The notes: generated by a model not told the origin, from the sequence alone. A stretch of 64,000 nt of DNA from Lepagella muris (GCF_004793975.1 NZ_SRYB01000018.1:1-64000); one strand, 5' to 3'; counted from the stretch's first letter, positions 35,051-43,264 are shown. Numbers and translations are program-made.

Positions 35051-35368
35051 ATTGTTCTATTTGGAGTGTTGATATTCTTGATGAAATTGCTATTTCCTAA
35101 GGGACTCTCGTTGAAATTATAAGTATTTCTTACATGATTCCGGATATAATATGGGGTCTTGAACTGCTTATATGACTTAGAGCAAGACCAAAATGACAGT
35201 TATAGTCTGAGGAAGAATGATGCCCCATATAGGTTCTCATGTTTTATGTTACAAATATACATACATTTTTGTAAATAATAATGAAATAACAAAAAATATT
35301 TTTTTATATTAATTTGAAATTTATTTTTGTATTGAAAATATATTTACATATTTATATGTATAAAACTA
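35051..35368. other. AT-rich spacer with nested inverted repeats and a candidate operator
   Basis: 318 bp. ATATGGGG (35149-35156) is matched by CCCCATAT (35223-35230), and GGTCTTG by CAAGACC inside it, giving alternative foldings. TTACAAA (35249-35255) and TTTGTAA (35268-35274) form a 26-bp dyad suitable for a TetR-type repressor, of which one is encoded downstream. A TATTTTTG box is at 35322-35329. No gene is seen. Confidence 0.4.
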
Positions 35369-35861
35369 TTGATATTAAAGGATTTCAATATTTCACAATC
35401 TGCTAATATAGTAGAGGTTGTGGATAACTTTCAAGCGTATATCAATCAACAAGCAAGATACGGTGTTAAAAACTATTGGATAGAGGCTACTTCAAGTGTT
35501 GGTTCTAAAATGGATCTTAACGGGATTGTGAATATCGCGTCGGCATTTATCTCGAATGATTATTTGGGGTTATCTCAGCATCCTGCAACTAAGAAAGCAG
35601 GAATTGAAGCGATAGAGAAATATGGAACAGGAGCGTGTGCTGCTCAAGCTATAGGAGGTTATCTCGATATTCATTCTGAATTGGAAAGTAAGATAGCTTC
35701 TTTTACAAAAAAGAGCTATCTTTGTAAGTGGAATTGCATATCCGGCTGTGAGAACGAAAGAAGCCAGATTGCGTGTGTCGCTTCTTGCGACGCATGAAAA
35801 ATGGCAGTTGGATCATCTTGTTGATTCCTTATGTGAAATAAGAAAAACAATACCATTCTAA
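35369..35861 (+). pseudogene. PLP-dependent acyl-CoA transferase-like gene (KBL/AONS/SPT family), internal deletion
   Basis: The frame up to about 35715 encodes the N-terminus of an alpha-oxoamine synthase: FISNDYLGLSQHPATKKAG and YGTGACAAQAIGGYLDIHSE are hallmarks. It then continues out of frame. In the +1 frame from 35718 (IFVSGIAYPAVRTKEARLRV ... SLLATHEKWQLDH) is the family's C-terminal end, finishing at TAA 35859-35861. Normal proteins are about 390-420 aa, so roughly 230-250 residues including the PLP lysine are missing and the reading frame is shifted. The first codon may be a TTG at 35369. The gene's stop overlaps the ATG of the TetR gene by one base, so the former operon layout is preserved. 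Confidence 0.8.
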
Positions 35862-36574
35862 TGGAAAAAGATAAACCTAAGGGTCGAAGACCTAAAAGAA
35901 CAAAAGCTCAGATTGATGACTGCATAAATCAGGCAGCTGTAGCTGAGATTATAGAAAAAGGTTTCTCAGACACTATTCTTTATGGAATAATTAAAAGAGC
36001 TAAGATTGAACCTGTTGTGTTCTATAACCGATATAAGAGTCTCGAATTATTCTATGATGAATTTGTGAAGAGTAAGGATTATTGGTTTGAGAATCTTCTT
36101 AAAGAGATTGATGAGCCACAGTTGTCAAGAGAGGAATTGACAAAAATACTTGTTTCTCTTATCGATGTTCTGGACAAAGATTCTGTAATGCTGGAACTTC
36201 TCAGATGGGAAGTGGCAAGCGAGAACCCTACAACTAGAAGGTCAGCGGCTTTGAGGGAGTTTCATACGTTGCCATTAGCAAAGGATTATGAGAATCTGTT
36301 TAAAAATACAGAAGTAGATATGCTAAGCCTAAGTGCATTAGTTATAGGTGGTATTTACTACTTGGAATTGCATAAGAATTTATCTCCATTTTCAGGTATA
36401 GATTTAAAAACTGAAGAAGGCCGGCAACGAATAAAGGATGCAATAAGAGCTTTTGTTGGAATCTTGTTTGATTTAAAGGATGAGAAACTGCGTCATGAAC
36501 GAATGAGAGGCCGTATGAAAGAGAAGGGTCTATCTGATGCAGATATAGAATATTGTCTTAACTTGAAAGATTAG
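35861..36574 (+). CDS. TetR/AcrR-family transcriptional regulator
   Basis: 237 aa. A basic start (KPKGRRPKRTKAQ) leads into a TetR-like N-terminal HTH (IEKGFSDTILYGIIKRAKIEPVVFYNRYKSLELFYDEF, seen in parts at residues 30-70), followed by an all-helical ligand-binding/dimer domain. An extended basic C-terminus (RHERMRGRMKEKGLSDADIE) is unusual. It overlaps the remnant PLP-enzyme gene by one base. With its operon partner dead it may regulate other genes or be a relic on its way out. A possible operator is the dyad at 35249-35274. Confidence 0.8.
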   Translation: MEKDKPKGRRPKRTKAQIDDCINQAAVAEIIEKGFSDTILYGIIKRAKIEPVVFYNRYKSLELFYDEFVKSKDYWFENLLKEIDEPQLSREELTKILVSLIDVLDKDSVMLELLRWEVASENPTTRRSAALREFHTLPLAKDYENLFKNTEVDMLSLSALVIGGIYYLELHKNLSPFSGIDLKTEEGRQRIKDAIRAFVGILFDLKDEKLRHERMRGRMKEKGLSDADIEYCLNLKD

Positions 36575-36575
36575 T

Positions 36576-36634
36576 ACAATAAAGCGAAGGGATGGCAATT
36601 AATTACCTTCCCTTCGCCTTATTGTCGTTTTTTG
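36576..36634 (+). terminator. Intrinsic terminator after tetR
   Basis: ACAATAA-A-GCGAAGGGA pairs with TCCCTTCGC-C-TTATTGT across a loop of AT sequence, then CGTTTTTTG. Begins just after the TetR stop. Confidence 0.85.
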
Positions 36635-36724
36635 ATATTTGGACGAATCAAGAAAAATCATAATGATAATTTAGATAAGGGGTGTTTAAACCCTCAATTA
36701 CGTTTGACATAGCTTTTTCAGTTT

Positions 36725-36753
36725 TTTGAAACACCCACTTTTTTGTAACTTTG
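36725..36753 (+). promoter_or_regulatory. Promoter of the EamA transporter gene
   Basis: TTTG (36725-36728), 17 bp, then TAACTTTG (36746-36753), 28 bp before the ATG at 36782. The -7 box is perfect; the spacing is a little short. Confidence 0.55.
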
Positions 36754-36781
36754 CAGCCTGAAAAGAAAAAATTATTGCATC

Positions 36782-37663
36782 ATGTGGGTAGCATTGGCTT
36801 TGGTCTCGGCACTTTGTCTGGGATTTTATGACATTTTCAAGAAACTTTCGGTAAAGGGAAACGATGTACTGATGGTTCTTATGCTGAATACGGTATTCGG
36901 TGCACTGTATATGTCGCCGTTCCTGATAGATGGCATCAGTCATGGTAATTTCGGATTCGGCAATACGGTGGTAGGTCATCTTCAGATTCTACTGAAATCA
37001 TTCATAGTGCTTGGGTCGTGGCTCTTGGGATACTTTGCAATCAAGCATCTGCCACTGACGGTGCAGGGACCGATCAATGCGTCGCGTCCGGTGATAGTGC
37101 TTGTCGGAGCATTGCTGATATTCGGCGAACGGCTCAACTGGGTGCAATGGATAGGTATATTGCTTGGCTTCGCGTCGCTCTTCTTCATATCGCGACTCGG
37201 AGCAAAGGAGGGATTCTCGATAAAACATTCCAAATGGATATGGATGTCGATAGGGGCGACGGCATTAGGAGCCGTCAGTGCGCTTTACGACAAATATCTG
37301 CTGCGGTCATACTCCCCGATAGAGGTGCAGGGATGGTATTCACTCTATCAGTGCATCATAATGGTAGTGACGATCTCTATAATCCGTGGGAGTCACAAGC
37401 AGATAGGGGATAGGTTTGTATGGCGTTGGACCATACCGTGTATCGCCCTGTTCCTCACAATTGCCGACATGGCATACTTCTACTCCCTTTCACTCGACGG
37501 GTCGATGGTAGCCGTCGTGTCGATGATAAGAAGAGGCAGCGTGATAGTAAGTTTCATATATGGGGTCCTTGCCCTTCACGAGAAGAACATCAAGCCGAAA
37601 CTGATCGACCTTGGCGTACTCCTCCTCAGCCTCGCCCTCCTCGTCATCGGCTCCGGAATGTGA
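36782..37663 (+). CDS. DMT superfamily (EamA-type) membrane transporter
   Basis: 293 aa with about ten hydrophobic segments in two five-helix halves, as in EamA proteins: first half through GPINASRPVIVLVGALLIFGERLNWVQWIGI (in parts), second half through GSMVAVVSMIRRGSVIVSFIYGVLALHEKNIKPK (in parts). The (P/N)-rich motif before the end of each half is typical. It would export or import small metabolites across the inner membrane; the substrate is unknown. It stands alone with its own promoter. Confidence 0.85.
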   Translation: MWVALALVSALCLGFYDIFKKLSVKGNDVLMVLMLNTVFGALYMSPFLIDGISHGNFGFGNTVVGHLQILLKSFIVLGSWLLGYFAIKHLPLTVQGPINASRPVIVLVGALLIFGERLNWVQWIGILLGFASLFFISRLGAKEGFSIKHSKWIWMSIGATALGAVSALYDKYLLRSYSPIEVQGWYSLYQCIIMVVTISIIRGSHKQIGDRFVWRWTIPCIALFLTIADMAYFYSLSLDGSMVAVVSMIRRGSVIVSFIYGVLALHEKNIKPKLIDLGVLLLSLALLVIGSGM

Positions 37664-37722
37664 TTCAGGTGATTCAAGTGATTCAAGTGATTCATGGTGA
37701 ATCAGTGAATCAGATGAATCAC
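37660..37722. repeat. Phased GTGATTCAA repeat with inverted copies
   Basis: Four GTGATTCA units at 9-10-bp spacing are followed by TGAATCA, GTGAATCA and ATGAATCAC, i.e. the inverted form. The tract can form a hairpin with several registers. It overlaps the last codons of the transporter. A related palindrome TGATTCAGCTGAATCA is at 39154-39169. Confidence 0.75.
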
Positions 37723-38083
37723 GCACTACTACTTTGATTTGTTATTCTACGGTCACAATCGGTTGACCGAAGAATGATGAGAGCATAGCGTGTTTAGTAC
37801 AAGATTATTCATTCTACGCCGAAAAAGTGGTCAAGTGACCACTTTTTCGTCATTAAAGCCAGCATAGGGGTTAAATAATGTCTCACTTATTCCAAATAAA
37901 ATACAGAAAAGTCAAGTTTTAGGAATGGAATCAGGGGATAAAGGACGAAAAAATGGTCAAGTGACCACTTTTTCGGCGTAAAATGATAGGTGATTTTTGG
38001 GGATGTATAAGAATAGTGTGGCTCATTACACAACAAATAGAAATGTATATCCGTTCTCATAAAAAGAACTAAAAAAGAAAGTT
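37723..38083. other. Gene-free spacer between the EamA transporter and the 62-aa ORF
   Basis: About 360 bp. Most is the MITE-like element (37809-37986). A small dyad GGTCAcaatcGGTTGACC precedes it. No ORF with coding character. Confidence 0.45.
37809..37986. mobile_element. MITE-like element, 178 bp, with nested palindromic terminal inverted repeats
   Basis: The left end (from TCATTCTACGCCGAAAAAG at 37809) and the right end (complement, to 37986) share a terminal inverted repeat of about 25 bp. Each end also contains its own palindrome: CGAAAAAGTGGTCA-AG-TGACCACTTTTTCG at 37820-37849 (perfect) and the same at 37946-37975 with one change. Between them is about 95 bp of noncoding AT-rich DNA. 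No transposase is encoded, and clear target-site duplications were not identified, so classification as a MITE is inference. Confidence 0.55.
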
Positions 38084-38272
38084 ATGGCAATACCGATAAA
38101 AGCAATCCCGACACTTTATGGAGAAGAGGCAGCTCGTCTCCGACGTAAAATTGATGAGGTTGAAGAACGTTTTGCAAGTCGACCGGAACGAGATATCACA
38201 AAAGAACCGGGTTATATAATGATGCGTAAGATTATTGAGAAATCAAATCGTTATGCAAACTTATTCCGGTAA
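38084..38272 (+). CDS. 62-aa hypothetical protein upstream of a GNAT gene
   Basis: MAIPIKAIPTLYGEEAARLR start, highly charged middle (KIDEVEERFASRPERD), helical throughout. Its TAA is 4 bp before the ATG of the GNAT gene. A short charged protein immediately before an acetyltransferase recalls toxin-antitoxin pairs of the GNAT class (TacT/AtaT type), but there is no ribbon-helix-helix signature and no family is recognised. Function unknown. Confidence 0.55.
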   Translation: MAIPIKAIPTLYGEEAARLRRKIDEVEERFASRPERDITKEPGYIMMRKIIEKSNRYANLFR

Positions 38273-38276
38273 TATT

Positions 38277-38906
38277 ATGCAGGATTTTATCTTAAATTCG
38301 TGTATTTTCGGTCCTCTTACAAAAGGCGTGATAGACCGTTATAATCCCTTTGAATGTGGTAATGATGAAGATATGGACGATTTCTTTCGGGATGATGCTA
38401 TATCTTATCGTAAATATCAAATGGGAAATACCTATTGTTTTCTATCAACAGAGAATTCTAAAGATATCGTTGCATGTTTTACAGTATCAAATGATAGCCT
38501 GAGAATTTATGATTTGCCAAATTCCCGGAGGAATGCGATGTAGAAAATAACAAACCGTGAGAAAATGTTAAGCAGATTCCCTGGTGTTCTTATTGGTCGT
38601 TTGGCTGTTTCAAAAAAATATAAACATCAAGGTGTTGGTTCGCAGGTACTTAAATTTCTTAAATTTTGGTTTGCGGAAAATGATGATAAATCAGCATGTC
38701 GTTTTCTTATAGTGGATGCCAAAAACGAACCAAATGTTTTGTCTTTTTATGAGAGAAACGGATTTGAATATCTATTTACATCGGAATTACAAGAGGATTT
38801 ATATTCAAAGCCGCCTAAAACTCCTGATGAAGAAATAGAACGTAAACAAACTCCTCGAAAACTTCGTACACGACTTATGTATTTTGACTTATTAAACTTG
38901 AAGTAA
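38277..38906 (+). pseudogene. GNAT acetyltransferase interrupted by an in-frame TAG
   Basis: From the ATG at 38277 (MQDFILNSCIFGPLTKGVID) the frame runs to TAG at 38541-38543, then continues in the same frame through KITNREKMLSRFPGVLIGRL to the TAA at 38904-38906. The second half has the acetyl-CoA-binding core: VLIGRLAVSKKYKHQGVGSQVL and RFLIVDAKNEPNVLSFYERNGF. Joined, it is one GNAT protein of about 209 codons. The stop sits in the linker before motif A, where I recall family members having a glutamate (GAG to TAG would be one change; memory, not checked). An internal ATG at 38565 could restart the C-terminal half. Alternatively this TAG is a sequencing error. Confidence 0.75.
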
Positions 38907-39166
38907 TTATCGGTTAAGTGTGGTTGATGACGTATAAAAGGTTACTTTTTGTACATTACGGGTCTCTTCATCCCGTCTTATATGGATGAAGACTTTCTAC
39001 CTTGTTACTTGTTACTTGTTACCTATTACCTATTACTTGTTACCTGTTACTTTGCGCGAAGCGCACCGTTTGATGTTGCAAAGTTAGTGATGGTGGATCT
39101 GATGGGTATGTTATTTTGATACTGAAGTGGGAGGGTGGTTTCGCCATTTCAGGTGATTCAGCTGAA
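38907..39166. other. Spacer with hairpin and heptamer array
   Basis: 260 bp between the convergent GNAT remnant and phosphoesterase genes. TCTTCATCC (38965-38973) pairs with GGATGAAGA (38984-38992), a possible terminator of the GNAT gene. The heptamer array is described separately. The end has palindrome TGATTCAGCTGAATCA (39154-39169). Confidence 0.45.
39001..39050. repeat. Seven tandem heptamers (CTTGTTA/CCTATTA/CCTGTTA)
   Basis: Units in order: CTTGTTA three times, CCTATTA twice, CTTGTTA, CCTGTTA. The 7-bp period is strict over 49 bp. Too short a unit to be CRISPR. Likely slippage-prone. Confidence 0.9.
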
Positions 39167-39667
39167 TCAGATATTACCGGAGAGTTCGATTATCTCGCAG
39201 TCGCGCATGTCGGAGCCGTCGATTGTCAGGCGAATGAGAGTGCGCACCTTGTGCCAGCCGGCAGTGCCGGCTGCGCCGGGGTTGATGTGAAGCAGGTTCA
39301 GTTCATGGTCAAAAATCACCTTCAGTATGTGGGAATGTCCGTCTACCATCAGATTGATATTCTCCTCCTTCAGCAATGATTTCATACCTTTCGACCATTT
39401 GCCGGGGTAGCCGCCGATATGGGTGAGGAGCACCTTTACCCCCTCTACCTGAAAGATCTCGATCTCCCGGCATTTACGCTTCACCATACCATGGTCGATG
39501 TTGCCGCTTACGGCACGCACCACCGGGGCAATCCCGTCAAGCTGCTCCACTATGCCGTAATCACCGATGTCGCCCGCATGCCATATCTCATCGCATCCGG
39601 CAAAATGGATTGCAAACCGTTGGTCCCAGCATCCGTGGGTATCACTCAATATCCCTATCTTTTTCAT
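39167..39667 (-). CDS. YfcE/MJ0936-family metallophosphoesterase
   Basis: 166 aa from the ATG at 39667 (MKKIGILSDTHG); a TTG-initiated frame nine codons longer overlaps the kinase end and is less likely. The calcineurin-like metal-binding motifs are all present: GILSDTHG, WHAGDIGD, SGNIDH, LTHIGGYPG, DGHSH. Relatives cleave phosphodiesters, including cyclic nucleotides in some cases; the substrate here is open. It is last of the operon esterase-regulator-kinase-phosphoesterase, 13 bp after the kinase stop, which makes a role in the signalling pathway possible (inference). Confidence 0.88.
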   Translation of the reverse strand: MKKIGILSDTHGCWDQRFAIHFAGCDEIWHAGDIGDYGIVEQLDGIAPVVRAVSGNIDHGMVKRKCREIEIFQVEGVKVLLTHIGGYPGKWSKGMKSLLKEENINLMVDGHSHILKVIFDHELNLLHINPGAAGTAGWHKVRTLIRLTIDGSDMRDCEIIELSGNI

Positions 39668-39680
39668 TCCAATCTCTTTT

Positions 39681-40961
39681 TCATTCAAATTCAATATGAA
39701 AATGGGTTATCCCGTCGGTATCTGTCTTCAGGGAGAATTGCGCGTTATGCCGGTTTAGAATCTCACTGATGAGAGTGAGACCTAACCCGCGCCCGTCGCG
39801 TTTAGTGGTGAAAAACGGACTGAAAAGCATGTGGCTAACTTCATCCGTGATAGGCATACCGTCGTTTGATATGTCGAGCCATACCGAATTGTCGAGTATG
39901 CCGGTGGATATGATGATGTGACCGTCGCCCGTTATACTCTCCACGGCATTCTTCACAATATTCACCACCACCTGCTGAATCAGGGATATGTCGATGCTTA
40001 CTTTCCTGCTGATATCTCCGGGGGAATAGTCTAATGATACGGTCTCCGGAATCATCCCTTTCAGGAAGGGGAGCATAGCGGAAAGGGTATCATTAAGGTC
40101 GGCATCCTGTCTGACCGGAGCAGGCACTTTCACCACTTGTGCGTAGGAGCTGATAAACTCACACAACCTATCGCATCGGTCGTCGCAACTTTCTATCACC
40201 TCACTCAACTCGTCGTCATCGGCAGTGTCATGCAGGAGCTCGAGCACAGATTTCACTCCACCCATAGTATTGTTGACCTCATGCGACATGGTGCGTATCA
40301 CCTTCTCATACGCCGCACGTTCGGCTTTCATCATCTCCTCCGTGAGGCTTTCAAGAAGGAAGAAACGCCGTTTGAATCCTGACTGCATGAAGCTGAGATG
40401 ATAGCAGCGGTATCGTCTGATGTCGCCACGACGTATGATGCGACTCTCGCCGAGTGGCACCGCCGATATTTTCGCGGCAAGGTCGGTGGGCAGATCTTCC
40501 GGATACCTCCCCAAGGCATCCTGTTCACCCTTTATGCCGGTGATACGGCATAAAGAATTGTTGATCATGACGATCTTCCCGTCGAAATCAAGCATCATCA
40601 CCCCCATCGGGGAGGAGTCGATGAGCAGACGCAGGAAACTGTCTTGCTCCAGATTGCGGAGTCGTTCAAGGCGCAGTTTGTCGATGAGGGAATTGAATAA
40701 TGTCACTATCTTATCGGCATTATATTCTCCCACGGGGGTGAGCCGGTTGTTGAAATCCTGAGCCGAGATCAGTTCCATACCCCTTATCACGGTGTCGTGA
40801 GGCTTGATAATGCTCCGGAAAAGCATTATCAGCGACAGTATTGCCATCGCGTATGCCACGTATATCCAAGGATAGTCGGGCACGTGGAATATACTTGCCA
40901 GCCCTATTATCGCGACTATACACAATGCCAGTAATATGAACCAGAACTTGGATTTCATCAC
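39681..40961 (-). CDS. Sensor histidine kinase (paralogue of 30681-31997)
   Basis: 426 aa. Two N-terminal helices (about 6-25 and 31-50) with a loop of only a few residues, an intermediate GMELISAQDFNNRLTPVGEY segment also seen in the first kinase (NLLKAQDFGSRL), a PAS-like domain, phosphoacceptor H227 in RTMSHEVNNTMGG, then VVNIVKNAVESI, FSPFFTTKRDGRGLGLTL. The ATG overlaps the regulator stop by 4 bp. The same unusual SHEVNN/AHEVNN box in both kinases indicates a duplicated two-component system within 10 kb. Confidence 0.93.
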   Translation of the reverse strand: MMKSKFWFILLALCIVAIIGLASIFHVPDYPWIYVAYAMAILSLIMLFRSIIKPHDTVIRGMELISAQDFNNRLTPVGEYNADKIVTLFNSLIDKLRLERLRNLEQDSFLRLLIDSSPMGVMMLDFDGKIVMINNSLCRITGIKGEQDALGRYPEDLPTDLAAKISAVPLGESRIIRRGDIRRYRCYHLSFMQSGFKRRFFLLESLTEEMMKAERAAYEKVIRTMSHEVNNTMGGVKSVLELLHDTADDDELSEVIESCDDRCDRLCEFISSYAQVVKVPAPVRQDADLNDTLSAMLPFLKGMIPETVSLDYSPGDISRKVSIDISLIQQVVVNIVKNAVESITGDGHIIISTGILDNSVWLDISNDGMPITDEVSHMLFSPFFTTKRDGRGLGLTLISEILNRHNAQFSLKTDTDGITHFHIEFE

Positions 40962-42289
40962 TTCATGTTATATTTGTCCATGCGTCGGTAGAGGGTCTGT
41001 CGGGTTATGCCGAGTATTCTCGCCGCCTGTGTCAGATTCCCGTCCGCCTTATCGAGAGCCTCCTCAATGGCAATACGTTCCATATCGTTGAGAGTGCCGG
41101 AGGGGCGTATCTCCTCCACTGCGGTGGCACTTCCGTCGACAGATGCGAAGATATCTTTCCCCAACCGCTGGCCGCCGATAAGCACCGCCCGCTCCACCAT
41201 ATTCTTCAGTTGCCTGATATTGCCGGGATAGGGTAGACGTGTGAGAAATTCCATTGCTTCAGGCGTGATTTCCGGCACGTCGATTGAGAGGGATGCGGCG
41301 GAATCCTCCATGAAACGCCTTACGAGCAGAGGAATGTCGTCACGCCGTTCCCTCAGTGCAGGGAGATGCAGTGTGATGAGGTTGATGCGGTAGAAAAGGT
41401 CTTCGCGGAAAGTGCGTTGAGCCACCATCTCGTTTAGGTTGGCGTTGGTGGCGCATATCACTCGGATATCCACCTTCTTGGGACGGCTCTCGCCGAGTGG
41501 CTCGAAGGTGTGTTGCTGAAGCACCCGCAGCAGCTTCACCTGGCAACTCATGTCGAGATCGCCGATCTCATCCAGGAAGATTGTGCCTTTGTCGGCAGTC
41601 TCGAAGCGACCTTTCCGTGCGGTGACGGCTCCGGTGAATGCCCCTTTTGCATGCCCGAACATCTCACTCTCAAAGAGCGATTGAGATATGCCTCCGAGAT
41701 TCACCATGACGAATGGCGCTGATTTCCTTTGACTGTTGATGTGTATGGCATTGGCGATCATCTCCTTGCCGGTGCCGTTCTCACCGAGGATAAGCACCGG
41801 GGCATCGGTCGGGGCGATACGTTCGACGGTGGCGAGGAGTTCGAGCATACTCTTGTTATTGCCGATTATTCCACCTCTGTCAAACGTGCTGACCGCCGTT
41901 TCCTCCTGCAAACTGTTGAGGTTAAGAGCGGTCTCTATGCGCTGAAGCAGCACCTGATTGCTCCACGGCTTTGTGATGAAATCGTATGCGCCCGCCTTCA
42001 TCCCCTCCACGGCAAGCTCGATGCTTCCCCACGCGGTTATGAGTATCACGGGAGTGTCGGGCTGGAATATCTTGGTCTTCATCAGCAGCTCTATGCCTTC
42101 CCTGCCGGAAGTGCCTCTGGAATAGTTCATATCCATGAGAATCAGACCATATTCGTTACTCCTGATCTTTGCAATAGCCTCGTCAGGATTCTCCGCATAA
42201 TCCACTGCATGACCTGCCCTTTTCAGAAGCAGCCCTACAGATAGTCTTACTGACTTGTCATCATCAACGATAAGAATCATGTCGGTCAT
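40958..42289 (-). CDS. Sigma-54-dependent response regulator, NtrC family (paralogue of 29341-30684)
   Basis: 443 aa from the ATG at 42289 (MTDMILIVDDDKSVRLS); an extension to 42346 overlaps the upstream esterase. Receiver with phosphoacceptor D53 in LILMDMNYSRG; VILITAWGSIE; FITKPWSN. AAA+ domain: GENGTGKEMI, AKGAFTGAVTARKG, IFLDEIGDLDMS, LPYPGNIRQL. Fis-type HTH NLTQAARILGITRQTLYRRMD. It should activate RpoN promoters; which ones is not evident, as no sigma-54 site is seen upstream of its own operon. Cross-talk with the paralogous system's promoters is possible. Confidence 0.95.
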   Translation of the reverse strand: MTDMILIVDDDKSVRLSVGLLLKRAGHAVDYAENPDEAIAKIRSNEYGLILMDMNYSRGTSGREGIELLMKTKIFQPDTPVILITAWGSIELAVEGMKAGAYDFITKPWSNQVLLQRIETALNLNSLQEETAVSTFDRGGIIGNNKSMLELLATVERIAPTDAPVLILGENGTGKEMIANAIHINSQRKSAPFVMVNLGGISQSLFESEMFGHAKGAFTGAVTARKGRFETADKGTIFLDEIGDLDMSCQVKLLRVLQQHTFEPLGESRPKKVDIRVICATNANLNEMVAQRTFREDLFYRINLITLHLPALRERRDDIPLLVRRFMEDSAASLSIDVPEITPEAMEFLTRLPYPGNIRQLKNMVERAVLIGGQRLGKDIFASVDGSATAVEEIRPSGTLNDMERIAIEEALDKADGNLTQAARILGITRQTLYRRMDKYNMK

Positions 42290-42302
42290 TGGTTTACGTC
42301 GG

Positions 42303-43121
42303 TCATTGATTTTTCTTCCTGTCGGAGAGAATGCGTGAGATTTCATTCCGGAGAATGTGGTGGGCAGGGGCAGCCATGTCGCCGTGGTTATATCCGTCGA
42401 GCTTATATATCTTCACGTCGGGATGACCCGCGAGCTTCATCATCCGCCACATATAAAGGTTCTCCTCATATCGTCCGTATAGTTCCTGCTCGGCATCTCC
42501 GGTGATTATGATGTAGGGAGGGCAATCCTTACGGACGTGGAAGAGTGGTGCATGGTCGTCGACGTATGGGGTGAGTTCGCCTATCCCCTTGCTCTTCCTG
42601 TCGGAGAAATGAGTAATCACCTGTCCGCTGTAAGGTATCAGCCCGGCTATGGAATCGGCGTCAATGCCATACTTGTCGAGCCATTTCTTGTCGAGTCCGA
42701 TCATGCTTGTCAGATATCCGCCTGCGGAGTGTCCCGTCACAAATATTTTCGAGGGGTCGCCACCATATTTCTCTATATTCCTGAAAGTCCACGCCACGGC
42801 TTCAGCGGCATCGTCAATGCATTGCTCTACGTCTACTTCCGGTATCAGCCGATAGTTTGGAGCCACCACGACGTATCCTCTCTCCGTCAGCTCGGCGGGC
42901 ACGAATTTATTGCCGCCGGTCAGTCCTCCGCCATGAAACCATACGATGACAGGCATATCCTTTACATTCCTGTCATGATGGACGTCGAGCGAAAGACGCT
43001 TCCGGGAATAATCGTCATTCTTGGAAGAATAATGAATGTCGGGGTCTGTGGAATATGTGCTTTCCGCAGATATTGATATGCAAATCAGGAGAGAAAGGAT
43101 TGAAGTTAAAAGAAATCTCAT
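42303..43121 (-). CDS. Secreted alpha/beta-hydrolase (esterase)
   Basis: 272 aa from the ATG at 43121, giving the signal peptide MRFLLTSILSLLICISISAE; a longer frame to 43208 has no coding support. Oxyanion motif HGGGLTGGNK, nucleophile elbow VTGHSAGGY, acidic IIITGDAEQE and histidine YNHGDM make a complete catalytic triad of the hormone-sensitive-lipase/carboxylesterase type. It probably hydrolyses acyl esters in the periplasm, for example on glycans or lipids. First gene of the two-component operon, 13 bp before the regulator, so it may be an output or a signal generator. Confidence 0.85.
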   Translation of the reverse strand: MRFLLTSILSLLICISISAESTYSTDPDIHYSSKNDDYSRKRLSLDVHHDRNVKDMPVIVWFHGGGLTGGNKFVPAELTERGYVVVAPNYRLIPEVDVEQCIDDAAEAVAWTFRNIEKYGGDPSKIFVTGHSAGGYLTSMIGLDKKWLDKYGIDADSIAGLIPYSGQVITHFSDRKSKGIGELTPYVDDHAPLFHVRKDCPPYIIITGDAEQELYGRYEENLYMWRMMKLAGHPDVKIYKLDGYNHGDMAAPAHHILRNEISRILSDRKKNQ

Positions 43122-43144
43122 ATTTTTATAAAGAAAATTATTGG

Positions 43145-43152
43145 CAAATATA
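43145..43152 (-). promoter_or_regulatory. Candidate -7 box of the esterase/two-component operon
   Basis: Minus-strand TATATTTG, perfect to TAnnTTTG, about 25 bp upstream of the esterase ATG at 43121. No TTTG is found at 19-21 bp. Confidence 0.45.
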
Positions 43153-43232
43153 AGAAAAAACAGAAGATGAACGAAATAAAGGGGGCAAAAAAGAGAATTT
43201 AAAGGCAAGAATAGAAATCTTTTGCGGAAAAA

Positions 43233-43264
43233 TTTCCGTAATTAGGATTTTATAGTTAATTTTG
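43233..43264 (+). promoter_or_regulatory. Promoter of the carboxyltransferase gene
   Basis: TTTC (43233-43236, one mismatch to TTTG), 20 bp, TAATTTTG (43257-43264); start expected near 43271, 31 nt before the ATG. Confidence 0.6.

Noticed and set aside
38084..38272. Ribbon-helix-helix antitoxin of a TacT-type module
   Set aside because: No RHH pattern is visible in the 62-aa sequence; kept only as a hypothetical partner of the GNAT gene.
38235..38276. Longer N-terminus of the GNAT protein
   Set aside because: It overlaps the upstream 62-aa gene; the ATG at 38277 is 4 bp after that gene's stop and gives the usual family start.
39001..39050. CRISPR-like array
   Set aside because: Units are 7 bp without spacers and no cas gene is near.
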